DNA of 64,000 nt from Postechiella sp039985655 (GTDB lineage Bacteria; Bacteroidota; Bacteroidia; Flavobacteriales; Flavobacteriaceae): NCBI GenBank assembly GCA_039985655.1, contig JBDWSF010000027.1, forward strand, positions 186,001 through 250,000. The letters are read 5' to 3'. Shown here one piece after another: positions 17,135-26,688 of this stretch. The notes below the pieces were generated by a model. It saw only the letters and a program-made list of their open reading frames with translations, ran no database searches and was not told the origin of the DNA. The translations under genes and the position numbers were made by a program. Within the stretch, counting starts at the first letter, position 1. Each line of letters starts with the position of its first letter.

Positions 17135-19696
17135 TTGAAAACATCTTTAAAAGTTATACTCGTCCTTGTCGGTTTCTCAGTTGTGGTAACCAGTTGTTCT
17201 CGCAAAAAAGACAAATTTATTAATAGAAATTTTCATGCAGTAACCACAGAGTTTAACACGCTGTATAATGGTTATATAGCATTAGATAGAGGGAGACAAA
17301 GTCTTAACGATAACTATTTTGATAATTATTGGGAAGTCTTACCAATCGAGCGCATGCAAATTATGGAAGAAGTCGTGCTTCCAGGGCAATCTAAAAACGA
17401 GGATTTTACGCGAGCAGAAGAAAAAGCAGTAAAAGCCATTCAGAAACATAGTATGAATATTGATGGGAAAGAAAGAAACCCTCAAATAGATGAAGCGTAT
17501 TTACTATTAGGGAAATCCAGATATTTCGATCAGCGTTTTGTGCCAGCATTAGAAGCTTTCAATTACATTCTTTATAAATATCCGTCGAGCGATAAAATTA
17601 ATCAAGCTAAAGTTTGGCGGGAAAAAACCAACATTCGTTTGGATAACGACGAGTTGGCCATTAAAAACTTAAAACGTCTTTTAATTCAAGAAGAATTAGA
17701 CGATCAAGATTTAGCAGATGCGACATCCATTTTAGCACAAGCTTATTTAAATACAAAATCTATAGACAGTGCGATTACACAATTAGAAATAGCATCGAAC
17801 CATACAAAAAGTAACGACGAGCGTGGACGTTATCGTTTTATACAAGGACAACTTTATAACGAGTTAGGAAAAAAAGACAGTGCGAATTATGCTTTTGATC
17901 GGGTGATTGAACTTAACCGTAAAACGCCTCGAATTTATATGATAAGTGCTTATGTCGAAAAAATTAAAAATTTCGATTATGAGAATGGTAACAAATTCGA
18001 ATTGTTAGAACATCTTACCGAACTTGAAGAAGACAGAGAAAATAGACCGTTTTTAGATAAAATATACCATCAAATTGGAGAATACTATTTAACGAACTCA
18101 TCAGATTCATCGGCGGTAACCTATTATAATAAATCGTTGCGTACCAATTCTAAAGACAATGTCTTAATGGCTAGAAACTACGAGATATTAGGTGATATGG
18201 ATTTTGACGCTTCTATTTATAGAGAAGCTGGAGCTTATTACGATAGCACAATGGGTAAGTTAAAACTTAACTCGAAACCGTACCGAGTAATAAAAAGGAA
18301 ACGTGATAATTTAGAAGATGTTATTTATTACGAAGATATAGCGAAGGTTAATGACAGTATTTTACATCTTGTTAATTTACCAGAAGCAGAAAGACTTACC
18401 TATTTTGAAGGCTTTGTTGAAACGTTAAAGGAGGAGGCCGAAGAAGAAGCAAAAAGATTAAAGGTTGCAGAACGTAATAAAGGGCTTGCAACGGTAAATA
18501 ATAATATTGGAGGTCAGCAAAATGTATCACGTAGTGGTTCACCAACCCAAGCAGCTGCATTTTACTTTTATAATCCAACAACGGTGGCTTATGGTAAAAA
18601 CGAGTTTATTAAAATTTGGGGAGACAGAACCTTAGAAGACGATTGGCGTTGGTCGGTTAAAAAAGCATCAATAGGAGGATCTAATAGTTCTTTAAATAAT
18701 GCTATTACAGCAAATGCTTCAAATGAGGAATTATTCGATCCTCAGTTTTATATTTCTAAAATTCCTTCCACAGAAAAAGAAATTGATAGTCTTTCTAAAG
18801 ATAGAAATTACGCCTATTATCAATTGGGGTTAATTTATAAAGAGAAATTTAAGGAGTACGAATTAGCAAAGGATAAATTTCAAAACTTACTAAAAAGTAA
18901 TCCAGAAGAGCGATTAATATTGCCTTCAAAGTATAATTTGTATAAAATTTATGAGTTGTTGGGAGAGAATGACGAAGCTTCAATAGCGAAAGAAGATATT
19001 ATAAAAGGCTACCCAGAATCTAGATATGCTACTATTTTAACGAATCCAGAATTGGCAAATTTGAAAGATGAAAACAGCCCGACAAGTTTATACGAAATCA
19101 CATATGCATTGCACGAAGCACAAAAGTACGCTCAAGTAATTGCTAAATGCGACGATTATATAAATACGTTTGATGGCGAACCTATTGTTCCTAAATTCGA
19201 ACTATTAAAAGCAACAGCATTAGGTCGTTTAAAAGGTTTTGAAGCTTATAAAAAAGGCATTAATCATTTAGCGGTTACCTATGCAAACACAGCAGAAGGT
19301 AAGCAAGCGCAGCATATAGAAAAAAATGTATTACCCAAAGTAGCAAGCAAAGCCTTTGTAAACGATAGTATAGTAAATAATTTTAAAGTCGTATATCAAT
19401 TTAAAAATTCGGAAGCCGAAAGTATGTTGGCTTTTAATGATGAATTAGACTCGGTTTTAACGCATATTAAATATTATAAGTTAGATACATCAGTTGATGT
19501 TTATAACGAAGAAGAAACGTTTGTTTTGGTTCACGGTTTAAAAAATGCCGCAGTGGCTAGAACGTTTGATCAATTATTTGAAAAAGAAGATAAAGGAAAA
19601 ATAAAAGAACCCTATTTTGTAGTATCATCTGCAAATTATCAAATCATTCAAATTCATAAGAATTTAGAAGATTATTTAAATAAAGAAAGCAATTAA
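17135..19696 (+). CDS. sprE: T9SS/gliding motility lipoprotein SprE (PorW)
   Basis: An 853-residue outer-membrane-associated lipoprotein required for type IX secretion and gliding in the family. The N-terminal signal ends in VTSC (lipidated Cys ~21). The conserved-looking DNYWEVLPIERMQI region follows, then TPR-like helices (about 110-390 and 570-730). A low-complexity EEEAKRLK stretch lies near 440. The start is TTG at 17135, since no ATG precedes the signal peptide. It is followed 11 bp later by bactofilin and the ATP synthase genes, a linkage I know from other flavobacteria. Confidence 0.88.
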   Translation: MKTSLKVILVLVGFSVVVTSCSRKKDKFINRNFHAVTTEFNTLYNGYIALDRGRQSLNDNYFDNYWEVLPIERMQIMEEVVLPGQSKNEDFTRAEEKAVKAIQKHSMNIDGKERNPQIDEAYLLLGKSRYFDQRFVPALEAFNYILYKYPSSDKINQAKVWREKTNIRLDNDELAIKNLKRLLIQEELDDQDLADATSILAQAYLNTKSIDSAITQLEIASNHTKSNDERGRYRFIQGQLYNELGKKDSANYAFDRVIELNRKTPRIYMISAYVEKIKNFDYENGNKFELLEHLTELEEDRENRPFLDKIYHQIGEYYLTNSSDSSAVTYYNKSLRTNSKDNVLMARNYEILGDMDFDASIYREAGAYYDSTMGKLKLNSKPYRVIKRKRDNLEDVIYYEDIAKVNDSILHLVNLPEAERLTYFEGFVETLKEEAEEEAKRLKVAERNKGLATVNNNIGGQQNVSRSGSPTQAAAFYFYNPTTVAYGKNEFIKIWGDRTLEDDWRWSVKKASIGGSNSSLNNAITANASNEELFDPQFYISKIPSTEKEIDSLSKDRNYAYYQLGLIYKEKFKEYELAKDKFQNLLKSNPEERLILPSKYNLYKIYELLGENDEASIAKEDIIKGYPESRYATILTNPELANLKDENSPTSLYEITYALHEAQKYAQVIAKCDDYINTFDGEPIVPKFELLKATALGRLKGFEAYKKGINHLAVTYANTAEGKQAQHIEKNVLPKVASKAFVNDSIVNNFKVVYQFKNSEAESMLAFNDELDSVLTHIKYYKLDTSVDVYNEEETFVLVHGLKNAAVARTFDQLFEKEDKGKIKEPYFVVSSANYQIIQIHKNLEDYLNKESN

Positions 19697-19707
19697 ATAA
19701 TAGCATT

Positions 19708-20127
19708 ATGTTCTCTGATAACAAAAAAGATAAACAAATGACTGAAGGTACATCTAGTCAGAATATTATAGCCCAAGGCACAAAAATTGTTGGTGATTTT
19801 AATAGTGAAGGCGATTTTAGAATAGACGGTGCCATTGAAGGAAATATTAAAACATCTGGAAAAATTGTTGTAGGTAAATCTGGGGTTGTAAAAGGAACTT
19901 TGCATGGAACTGATGCCTATTTTGAAGGTAAGTTTTCTGGTAAACTTGCACTTTCTGGTACACTAACTTTAAAGTCTTCGGCACATATTGAAGGCGAAGT
20001 TGTTGTTGGTAAACTGGCTGTAGAACCTGACGCAACGTTTAATGTAACTTGCGTAATGAAAGGCACCGTAAAAGAAATGAACAATGGCGGACAACAAAGA
20101 AAACCAGAATCGGGGAAAACAACTTAA
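19708..20127 (+). CDS. bactofilin (polymer-forming cytoskeletal protein)
   Basis: A 139-residue cytoskeletal protein. The central right-handed beta-helix is visible as repeated short beta rungs (IAQGTKIVGDFNSEGDFRI, then IEGNIKTSGKIVVGKSG and so on), with a disordered KPESGKTT tail. It would form filaments at the membrane. Its 3' end overlaps atpZ by 44 bp in another frame, so the two are translationally linked. M11 is an alternative start. Confidence 0.9.
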   Translation: MFSDNKKDKQMTEGTSSQNIIAQGTKIVGDFNSEGDFRIDGAIEGNIKTSGKIVVGKSGVVKGTLHGTDAYFEGKFSGKLALSGTLTLKSSAHIEGEVVVGKLAVEPDATFNVTCVMKGTVKEMNNGGQQRKPESGKTT

Positions 20128-20317
20128 ACAAATTGCTGCTTTATCTGGTATTGCTATACAAATGGGTATAACTATTTATCTTTTTGTACTGCTAGGCAAA
20201 TGGCTAGATACTAGTTTTAACCCTACCGGAAAAGCATTTCTAATTATTTGCACATTGTTTGGAGTTGCCATTTCTTTATATGCTGTTTTAAAACAAATAA
20301 ACAAGTTAAATCCTTGA
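20084..20317 (+). CDS. atpZ: AtpZ/AtpI family protein
   Basis: A 77-residue inner-membrane protein with two transmembrane helices (about 18-40 and 50-70) separated by a short GKWLDTSFNPTGK loop. This is the AtpZ/AtpI pattern linked to Fo assembly and ion supply. It starts inside the bactofilin gene. Its TGA overlaps the TTG start of the next gene. Confidence 0.88.
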   Translation: MADNKENQNRGKQLKQIAALSGIAIQMGITIYLFVLLGKWLDTSFNPTGKAFLIICTLFGVAISLYAVLKQINKLNP

Positions 20318-20709
20318 TTCTTAAAAATATTCTAGTAAAATGTGTTGTGCTTCTAATTGTTGTTACGGTCGCATTTTTTATTCATCTACTTATTAATAAC
20401 TTTATAGCAGAATCTATTGAAGTTAATCAACTTATTTATTCTTATGGTATAAATGCGCTTTTAGCTATTGGAATTATTACGCTTATTTTTTTACTTAAAA
20501 AAAAACTTAGAGATCAGCTTGGTTTTGTTTTTATGGGGACAAGTATGCTTAAGTTTGTTTTCTTTTTTATTCTTTTTTATCCTGGTTATAATGCTGATGG
20601 TGACTTAAGCCGATTAGAATTTTTAACGTTCTTTATTCCTTATGTAATTAGCTTGATTGCAGAGGGTGTTATTTTGTCTAAATTTTTTAATGATTTGGAT
20701 CATTATTAA
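20314..20709 (+). CDS. four-helix membrane protein of the ATP synthase operon (DUF6168-like)
   Basis: A 131-residue protein with four predicted transmembrane helices. I place the start at TTG 20314, which overlaps the atpZ stop (TTGA). The longer open frame from 20248 only repeats atpZ DNA in another frame and has unlikely content. The position corresponds to an AtpI-like accessory protein, and in flavobacteria this slot holds a DUF6168-type protein. Function unknown, with a probable role in Fo assembly. Confidence 0.75.
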   Translation: MILKNILVKCVVLLIVVTVAFFIHLLINNFIAESIEVNQLIYSYGINALLAIGIITLIFLLKKKLRDQLGFVFMGTSMLKFVFFFILFYPGYNADGDLSRLEFLTFFIPYVISLIAEGVILSKFFNDLDHY

Positions 20710-20965
20710 GCAGTTGAAAGAGTATAGTTGTATTGAATAGTTTGCTTTTTGTTTTTTCATAAAGTAAGAGTTTAAAAGACTTCACGTGATAGTTTCCAAA
20801 ATCAATCTAATACATAAATAGAGATAATCAGATCTCTATTAATTGGTAAACCAATTTCTGTTAAGATTATGATGAAAACACATAAAAAACAGTCTTGTTC
20901 TTCAGTGCTTTAGATAATTATAATGAGTTAAAATTGAAGCAGGTAAATAATATTAAATTTTCTTT
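20710..20965. other. gap upstream of atpB with two abutting palindromes
   Basis: No gene is seen. AATAGAGAT / ATCTCTATT (20817-20840, 6-nt loop) is directly followed by AATTGGTaaACCAATT (20841-20856). Neither has a T tract, so they look more like binding sites or leader structures than terminators. Confidence 0.5.
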
Positions 20966-20994
20966 TTGGCTTTTGAGATAAAAGCATACCTTTG
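20966..20994 (+). promoter_or_regulatory. atpB operon promoter
   Basis: TTG (20966-20968), 18-bp spacer, TACCTTTG (20987-20994): a full match to the Bacteroidota consensus. It gives atpBEFHAG its own promoter separate from sprE-bactofilin-atpZ. Confidence 0.75.
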
Positions 20995-21029
20995 CACCGA
21001 TTTTTAAGCCACTATTTATAATAAGTGAT

Positions 21030-22139
<1,110 letters not shown>

Positions 22140-22170
22140 AAATGAGTGTTTAATTTAATATATATATATT

Positions 22171-22362
22171 ATGACAATTCCAAGTATTGTAGGAGCAGGT
22201 TTAATCGTAATCGGTGCTGGTTTAGGTATCGGTAAAATTGGTGGTTCAGCAATGGACGCTATTGCACGTCAACCAGAAGCTTCAGGAAAAATCCAAACTG
22301 CTATGCTTATTGCAGCAGCACTTATTGAAGGTATTGGATTTGCTGCGTTATTCGCATCTTAA
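22171..22362 (+). CDS. atpE: F1Fo ATP synthase subunit c
   Basis: A 63-residue rotor-ring subunit with two helices and the polar loop ARQPEASGK. The ion-carrying Glu is E53 in LIEGIGFA. No Ser/Thr follows the Glu as in sodium-binding c subunits, which points to proton coupling. A hairpin with a T tract follows the stop directly. Confidence 0.95.
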   Translation: MTIPSIVGAGLIVIGAGLGIGKIGGSAMDAIARQPEASGKIQTAMLIAAALIEGIGFAALFAS

Positions 22363-22370
22363 AAAAATTA

Positions 22371-22405
22371 AAACAGCTTTAACGGTTGGTTAAAGCTGTT
22401 TTTTT
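22371..22405 (+). terminator. intra-operon terminator/attenuator between atpE and atpF
   Basis: Stem AAACAGCTTTAAC / GTTAAAGCTGTTT with loop GGTTG-like centre, followed by seven T. It looks like a full intrinsic terminator inside the atp operon. Partial termination here would raise c-subunit mRNA relative to downstream genes. Confidence 0.75.
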
Positions 22406-22438
22406 AAAATTAAATATTTATTAAAAACATAGATATAA

Positions 22439-22939
22439 ATGGATAAGTTAATTAATGAGTTTTCAATAGGATTATTTTTCTGGCAACTCGTTTTGTTTGT
22501 TGGATTGGTTTTACTTTTAAGAAAATTTGCTTGGAAACCAATTCTTGAAGCTGTTGAGAAAAGAGAAGAAGGTATTAAAGATGCTTTAGATTCTGCTGAA
22601 AAAGCAAAATTAGAGATGGAGAATCTTCAAGCTGATAACCAAAAGTTATTAAAAGAAGCTAGAGCTGAACGTGAAGAGATGCTTAAAGAAGCGCGCGACA
22701 TGAAAAACAATTTGATTGAAGACGCTAAAACTGAAGCTAACGAAACGGCATCTAAAATAATAGAACAAGCACAAGCTGCAATTGAAGGAGAAAAGAAAGC
22801 TGCTATTGCTGAATTAAAAGCACAAGTATCTAACTTATCTATCGACATAGCAGAGAAAGTACTTCGTGCAGAATTATCTGATAAAGACAAACAAGTTGCA
22901 TTGGTTGAGTCTATGTTAGGTGAAGCAAAATTAAACTAA
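22439..22939 (+). CDS. atpF: F1Fo ATP synthase subunit b
   Basis: Peripheral-stalk subunit of 166 residues. It has an N-terminal transmembrane helix (about 8-28, FWQLVLFVGLVLLLRKF) followed by a long charged coiled coil (30-150). The coiled coil is rich in Ala, Glu and Lys and contacts subunit delta, encoded 6 bp downstream. Confidence 0.94.
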   Translation: MDKLINEFSIGLFFWQLVLFVGLVLLLRKFAWKPILEAVEKREEGIKDALDSAEKAKLEMENLQADNQKLLKEARAEREEMLKEARDMKNNLIEDAKTEANETASKIIEQAQAAIEGEKKAAIAELKAQVSNLSIDIAEKVLRAELSDKDKQVALVESMLGEAKLN

Positions 22940-22945
22940 GAAATA

Positions 22946-23482
22946 ATGGCGGGAGCAAGAGCAGCAATACGTTACGCAAAAGCGGTTTTAAGTTTAGCAT
23001 CAGATCAAAAAGCAGCTGATACTGTTAATAGTGATATGAAGTTAATTGCAGAAACTATCGCGCAAAGTCAAGACTTAAGCGATACGCTTAAAAGCCCTGT
23101 AGTTAGCTCAGCAATTAAAAAGTCAATTTTATTAGAGGTTTTCAAAAACGCTGATAAAACAACTTTAAACTTAATTGATCTTTTAATGACTAATAATAGA
23201 ATTGATATTTTAAGCGATGTTGCTATAAAATATAATCAATTATTCGATGAGTCTAAAGGAATCGAGCTAGCAACAGTAACAACAGCAATAGCTTTAACAG
23301 CAGCATTAAAAAAGAAAGTTTTATCAAAAGCAAAAGAACTTACTGGAAAAGATGTTGAGGTAGAAAATATAGTAGATGAAAGTATTATTGGTGGTTTCAT
23401 TCTACGAGTAGGAGATGTACAATACAACGCAAGTATTGCAAATCAACTAAACAAATTAAAACAAGAATTTACATTAAATTAA
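22946..23482 (+). CDS. atpH: F1Fo ATP synthase subunit delta
   Basis: A 178-residue OSCP-type stator subunit joining subunit b to the top of F1. The N-terminal six-helix domain starts ARAAIRYAKAVLSLA. The C-terminal GGFILRVGDVQYNASIANQLNKL motif is the family signature. Next comes a 55-bp gap with a short direct-repeat-like text (TCTAAAATCTATTATCTAAC). Confidence 0.94.
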   Translation: MAGARAAIRYAKAVLSLASDQKAADTVNSDMKLIAETIAQSQDLSDTLKSPVVSSAIKKSILLEVFKNADKTTLNLIDLLMTNNRIDILSDVAIKYNQLFDESKGIELATVTTAIALTAALKKKVLSKAKELTGKDVEVENIVDESIIGGFILRVGDVQYNASIANQLNKLKQEFTLN

Positions 23483-23537
23483 TTATAAGTTAGATAGGTC
23501 TAAAATCTATTATCTAACGTCTAATATCTAAATAAAG

Positions 23538-25118
23538 ATGGCAGAAGTAAAACCAGCTGAAATATCAGCAATCTTAAAACAACAACTTTCGGGTTTTGAA
23601 GCTAGTGCTTCATTAGATGAAGTAGGAACTGTATTAACTGTAGGTGATGGTATTGTACGTGCTTACGGATTAGCTAACGCTCAATATGGTGAGTTAGTAG
23701 AATTCGAAGGTGGTTTAGAAGGTATTGTACTTAACCTTGAGGAAGACAATGTTGGTATTGTATTACTTGGTGGTTCAGTAGGAGTTAAAGAAGGATCTAC
23801 AGTAAAACGTACATCGCGTATCGCATCTATTAATGTAGGTGAAGGTATTGTAGGGCGTGTTGTAGATACTTTAGGAAATCCTATTGATGGTAAAGGTCCT
23901 ATTTCTGGTAAAACTTACGAAATGCCTTTAGAACGTAAAGCTCCTGGAGTTATCTATAGAGAACCAGTAACAGAACCATTACAAACAGGTATTAAGGCTA
24001 TTGATGCTATGATTCCTGTGGGTAGAGGACAACGTGAGTTGGTAATTGGAGATAGACAAACTGGTAAAACAGCAGTTTGTATTGATGCGATTTTAAATCA
24101 AAAAGAATTTTACGATGCAGGTGAGCCTGTATATTGTATATATGTTGCTGTAGGTCAAAAGGCTTCAACAGTAGCACTTATTGCTAAGACGTTAGAAGAA
24201 AAAGGTGCTTTAGCCTATACAACAATAGTAGCTGCAAATGCATCAGATCCTGCTGCAATGCAAGTTTATGCACCGTTTACAGGAGCATCTATTGGAGAGT
24301 ATTTTAGAGATACTGGTAGACCCGCTTTAATTGTATTTGATGATTTATCAAAACAAGCCGTTGCTTACCGTGAGGTATCTTTATTATTACGTCGTCCACC
24401 GGGACGTGAAGCGTATCCTGGTGATGTATTTTATTTACACTCAAGATTATTAGAGCGTTCTGCAAAAATCATTAATAATGATGCGATTGCTCAAGAAATG
24501 AATGATTTACCAGATTCATTAAAACCAATCGTAAAAGGTGGTGGTTCTTTAACGGCGCTACCAATTATTGAAACTCAAGCGGGAGACGTTTCTGCATATA
24601 TCCCAACAAACGTAATTTCTATTACAGATGGGCAAATTTTCTTAGATGGAGATTTATTTAACTCTGGTGTACGTCCAGCAATTAACGTAGGTATTTCTGT
24701 ATCTCGTGTTGGTGGTAACGCACAGATTAAATCAATGAAAAAAGTATCTGGTACTTTAAAATTAGACCAAGCACAATACCGTGAGCTAGAAGCTTTCGCT
24801 AAGTTTGGTTCAGATTTAGATGCTGTTACTTTAAATGTAATTGAAAAAGGAAAACGTAATGTTGAGATCTTAAAGCAAGGTCAAAACGATCCGTTTACAG
24901 TTGAAGATCAAGTTGCTATTATTTATGCAGGATCTAAAAACTTATTAAAAAACGTTCCTGTAAATAAGGTGAAAGAATTCGAAAGAGATTTTATCGAGTT
25001 TTTAAGAGCTAAACATGCAGATGTATTAAGCACTTTAAAAGCAGGGAAATTAACTGATGAAGTTACAGATACATTATCAACTGTAGCAAAAGATTTATCA
25101 GATAAATATTTAGCTTAA
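23538..25118 (+). CDS. atpA: F1Fo ATP synthase subunit alpha
   Basis: Non-catalytic nucleotide-binding subunit of F1, 526 residues. The N-terminal barrel is followed by Walker A GDRQTGKTAV (about 173-182) and Walker B LIVFDDL. The alpha signature PPGREAYPGDVFYLHSRLLE is complete. Length is normal. Confidence 0.96.
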   Translation: MAEVKPAEISAILKQQLSGFEASASLDEVGTVLTVGDGIVRAYGLANAQYGELVEFEGGLEGIVLNLEEDNVGIVLLGGSVGVKEGSTVKRTSRIASINVGEGIVGRVVDTLGNPIDGKGPISGKTYEMPLERKAPGVIYREPVTEPLQTGIKAIDAMIPVGRGQRELVIGDRQTGKTAVCIDAILNQKEFYDAGEPVYCIYVAVGQKASTVALIAKTLEEKGALAYTTIVAANASDPAAMQVYAPFTGASIGEYFRDTGRPALIVFDDLSKQAVAYREVSLLLRRPPGREAYPGDVFYLHSRLLERSAKIINNDAIAQEMNDLPDSLKPIVKGGGSLTALPIIETQAGDVSAYIPTNVISITDGQIFLDGDLFNSGVRPAINVGISVSRVGGNAQIKSMKKVSGTLKLDQAQYRELEAFAKFGSDLDAVTLNVIEKGKRNVEILKQGQNDPFTVEDQVAIIYAGSKNLLKNVPVNKVKEFERDFIEFLRAKHADVLSTLKAGKLTDEVTDTLSTVAKDLSDKYLA

Positions 25119-25128
25119 AAAGTTCAGA

Positions 25129-25220
25129 GTTATAAATTTTGAGTTAAGAATTATTTACTCAAAATTTATAACTTAAAGTATAAAAATAATGTCACTCTGA
25201 GCGCAGTCGAAGAGTCTTTA
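25129..25220. repeat. inverted repeat plus REP-like half site between atpA and atpG
   Basis: An exact 16-bp-arm inverted repeat GTTATAAATTTTGAGT / ACTCAAAATTTATAAC (25129-25172, 12-nt loop). It is followed by GTCACTCTGAGCGCAGTCGA at 25191-25210, a sequence I recall as a frequent flavobacterial intergenic repeat. It is an insertion-like spacer inside a conserved operon. Confidence 0.7.
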
Positions 25221-25232
25221 TAAAAATAAAGA

Positions 25233-26093
25233 ATGGCGAATCTAAAAGAAATACGTAACAGAATATCATCAGTATCTTCAACGATGCAGATTACCAGTGC
25301 CATGAAAATGGTGTCGGCTGCAAAGTTAAAGAAGGCACAAGATGCTATTACAGCAATGCGTCCTTATGCGGATAAGTTAACTGAGCTTTTACAAAGTTTA
25401 AGTGCTACTTTAGATGCAGATTCAGGAAGTAAATATGCTACACAACGCAATGTTAATAATGTATTAATAGTTGCGATTACTTCAAATAGAGGCTTGTGTG
25501 GTGCTTTTAATTCTAACATTATCAAACAAACACAAAACTTAATAAGTAATGTGTATGCAGATAAAAAGGTCTCTGTTGTTGCAATAGGAAAAAAAGCGAA
25601 TGATGCTTTTGCTAAACAAGATATAGTTGTTGCTAATAAAAGTAATATTTTTGATGATTTAACATTTGATAATGTTGCTGAAATTGCTGAAATGTTAATG
25701 GATAAATTTGTTGAAGGTGAGTTCGATAAAATCGAAATCGTTTATAACAAGTTTAAAAATGCGGCTACGCAATTAATAATGACAGAGCAATTTTTACCAA
25801 TTGTTCCTGTAGAAGGTGAAGCCGTTAATAATGCAGATTATATTTTTGAACCTTCAAAAGTTGAAATCGTTGAGCAATTAATTCCTAAGTCTTTAAAAAC
25901 ACAATTGTATAAAGGTATTAGAGATTCTTTTGCAAGTGAGCACGGTGCACGTATGACAGCGATGCACAAAGCAACAGATAACGCAACAGAGTTAAGAGAT
26001 CAGCTTAAATTAACGTACAACAAAGCGCGTCAAGCATCTATTACTAACGAAATCTTAGAGATTGTTGGTGGAGCAGAAGCTTTGAATAATTAG
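25233..26093 (+). CDS. atpG: F1Fo ATP synthase subunit gamma
   Basis: Central-stalk rotor subunit of 286 residues. The N-terminal helix (LKEIRNRISSVSSTMQITSA) and C-terminal helix (RMTAMHKATDNATELRDQL, ASITNEILEIVGGAEAL) form the coiled coil, with a Rossmann-like middle. It is the last gene here. atpD and atpC are not in the window, as is usual in this phylum. Confidence 0.95.
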   Translation: MANLKEIRNRISSVSSTMQITSAMKMVSAAKLKKAQDAITAMRPYADKLTELLQSLSATLDADSGSKYATQRNVNNVLIVAITSNRGLCGAFNSNIIKQTQNLISNVYADKKVSVVAIGKKANDAFAKQDIVVANKSNIFDDLTFDNVAEIAEMLMDKFVEGEFDKIEIVYNKFKNAATQLIMTEQFLPIVPVEGEAVNNADYIFEPSKVEIVEQLIPKSLKTQLYKGIRDSFASEHGARMTAMHKATDNATELRDQLKLTYNKARQASITNEILEIVGGAEALNN

Positions 26094-26100
26094 ACTTAAA

Positions 26101-26160
26101 ATTCTGCTATAGCAGAATGAATTTAAAATATAGAGCCTCACTTAGTGAGGCTTTTATTTT
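26101..26160 (+). terminator. atp operon terminator region
   Basis: A palindrome ATTCTGCTATAGCAGAAT (26101-26118) is followed by a classical terminator with stem GCCTCACT / AGTGAGGC (26135-26151) and the T-rich TTTTATTTTATTT. The second hairpin is the likely stop signal. Confidence 0.85.
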
Positions 26161-26478
26161 ATTTAAAACCTTGTATTATGGACTTTAACTGTAAGTGATT
26201 GTTTTTTGAAAACCTTAACGCTTTAAATTTCAGATTAATTAGGCATTAAAAAACGTTCCAGTTTTTTTTAATTCAATATATTTGTAGGTAGAATAAAAAA
26301 CGAGGGGTTGATTTTTATACTAAACATACTTTTTTAGAGTAAAATGCGTTTCAAGTGTAGCCTTTAAACAAATAAAAATGTATTTAAACGCTTTTTTTCG
26401 CTTTTAAACGATGTTTTTTGTAAAAAAAAAGCCATTTAAATTTTGTTAGCTCGCTTTTTTTAATATTTTTGTGATTAA
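26161..26478 (+). promoter_or_regulatory. upstream region of the PID-CTERM-like gene with phased TTTAAAC repeats
   Basis: No gene is seen. TTTAAAC occurs at 26363, 26383 and 26403, exactly 20 bp apart, upstream of a -7 element TATTTTTG (26464-26471). A second TATATTTG lies at 26277-26284. The proximal -7 ends 7 bp before the ATG, so a leaderless mRNA is possible. The distal one would give a leader of nearly 190 nt. Confidence 0.5.
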
Positions 26479-26688
26479 ATGATAATACAAAGTAAAAGAA
26501 TATTTGTCTCGGTCTTATTTGTATTAATGGGTTTAGTCTCTAGTGCTCAAAACTCTGATGATGACCCACCACCTCCAGGACCACCAACTGGGCCAGGTTT
26601 ACCACTTCCAATAGATGGAGGCGTATTGTTAGGCGCTTGTTTTGCTGTTGCCTATGGTGCTAGGAAATTATTAAAGAGCAACAACTAG
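26479..26688 (+). CDS. tiny exported protein with PID-CTERM-like sorting tail
   Basis: A 69-residue protein made of three parts. These are a signal peptide (cleavage near SSAQ, residue ~24), a short acidic/proline linker (DDDPPPPGPPTGPG) and a C-terminal LPIDGG motif, hydrophobic helix and basic end (ARKLLKSNN). The tail resembles the PID-CTERM sorting signal of Bacteroidota, thought to be handled by an exosortase-like enzyme. Almost nothing remains between the signals, so the mature product would be very small. Its stop overlaps the ribE stop on the other strand. Confidence 0.65.
   Translation: MIIQSKRIFVSVLFVLMGLVSSAQNSDDDPPPPGPPTGPGLPLPIDGGVLLGACFAVAYGARKLLKSNN

Noticed and set aside
20248..20313. 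Upstream extension of the DUF6168-like protein
   Set aside because: The 22 extra codons are atpZ DNA in another frame and read as Cys/Phe-rich noise.
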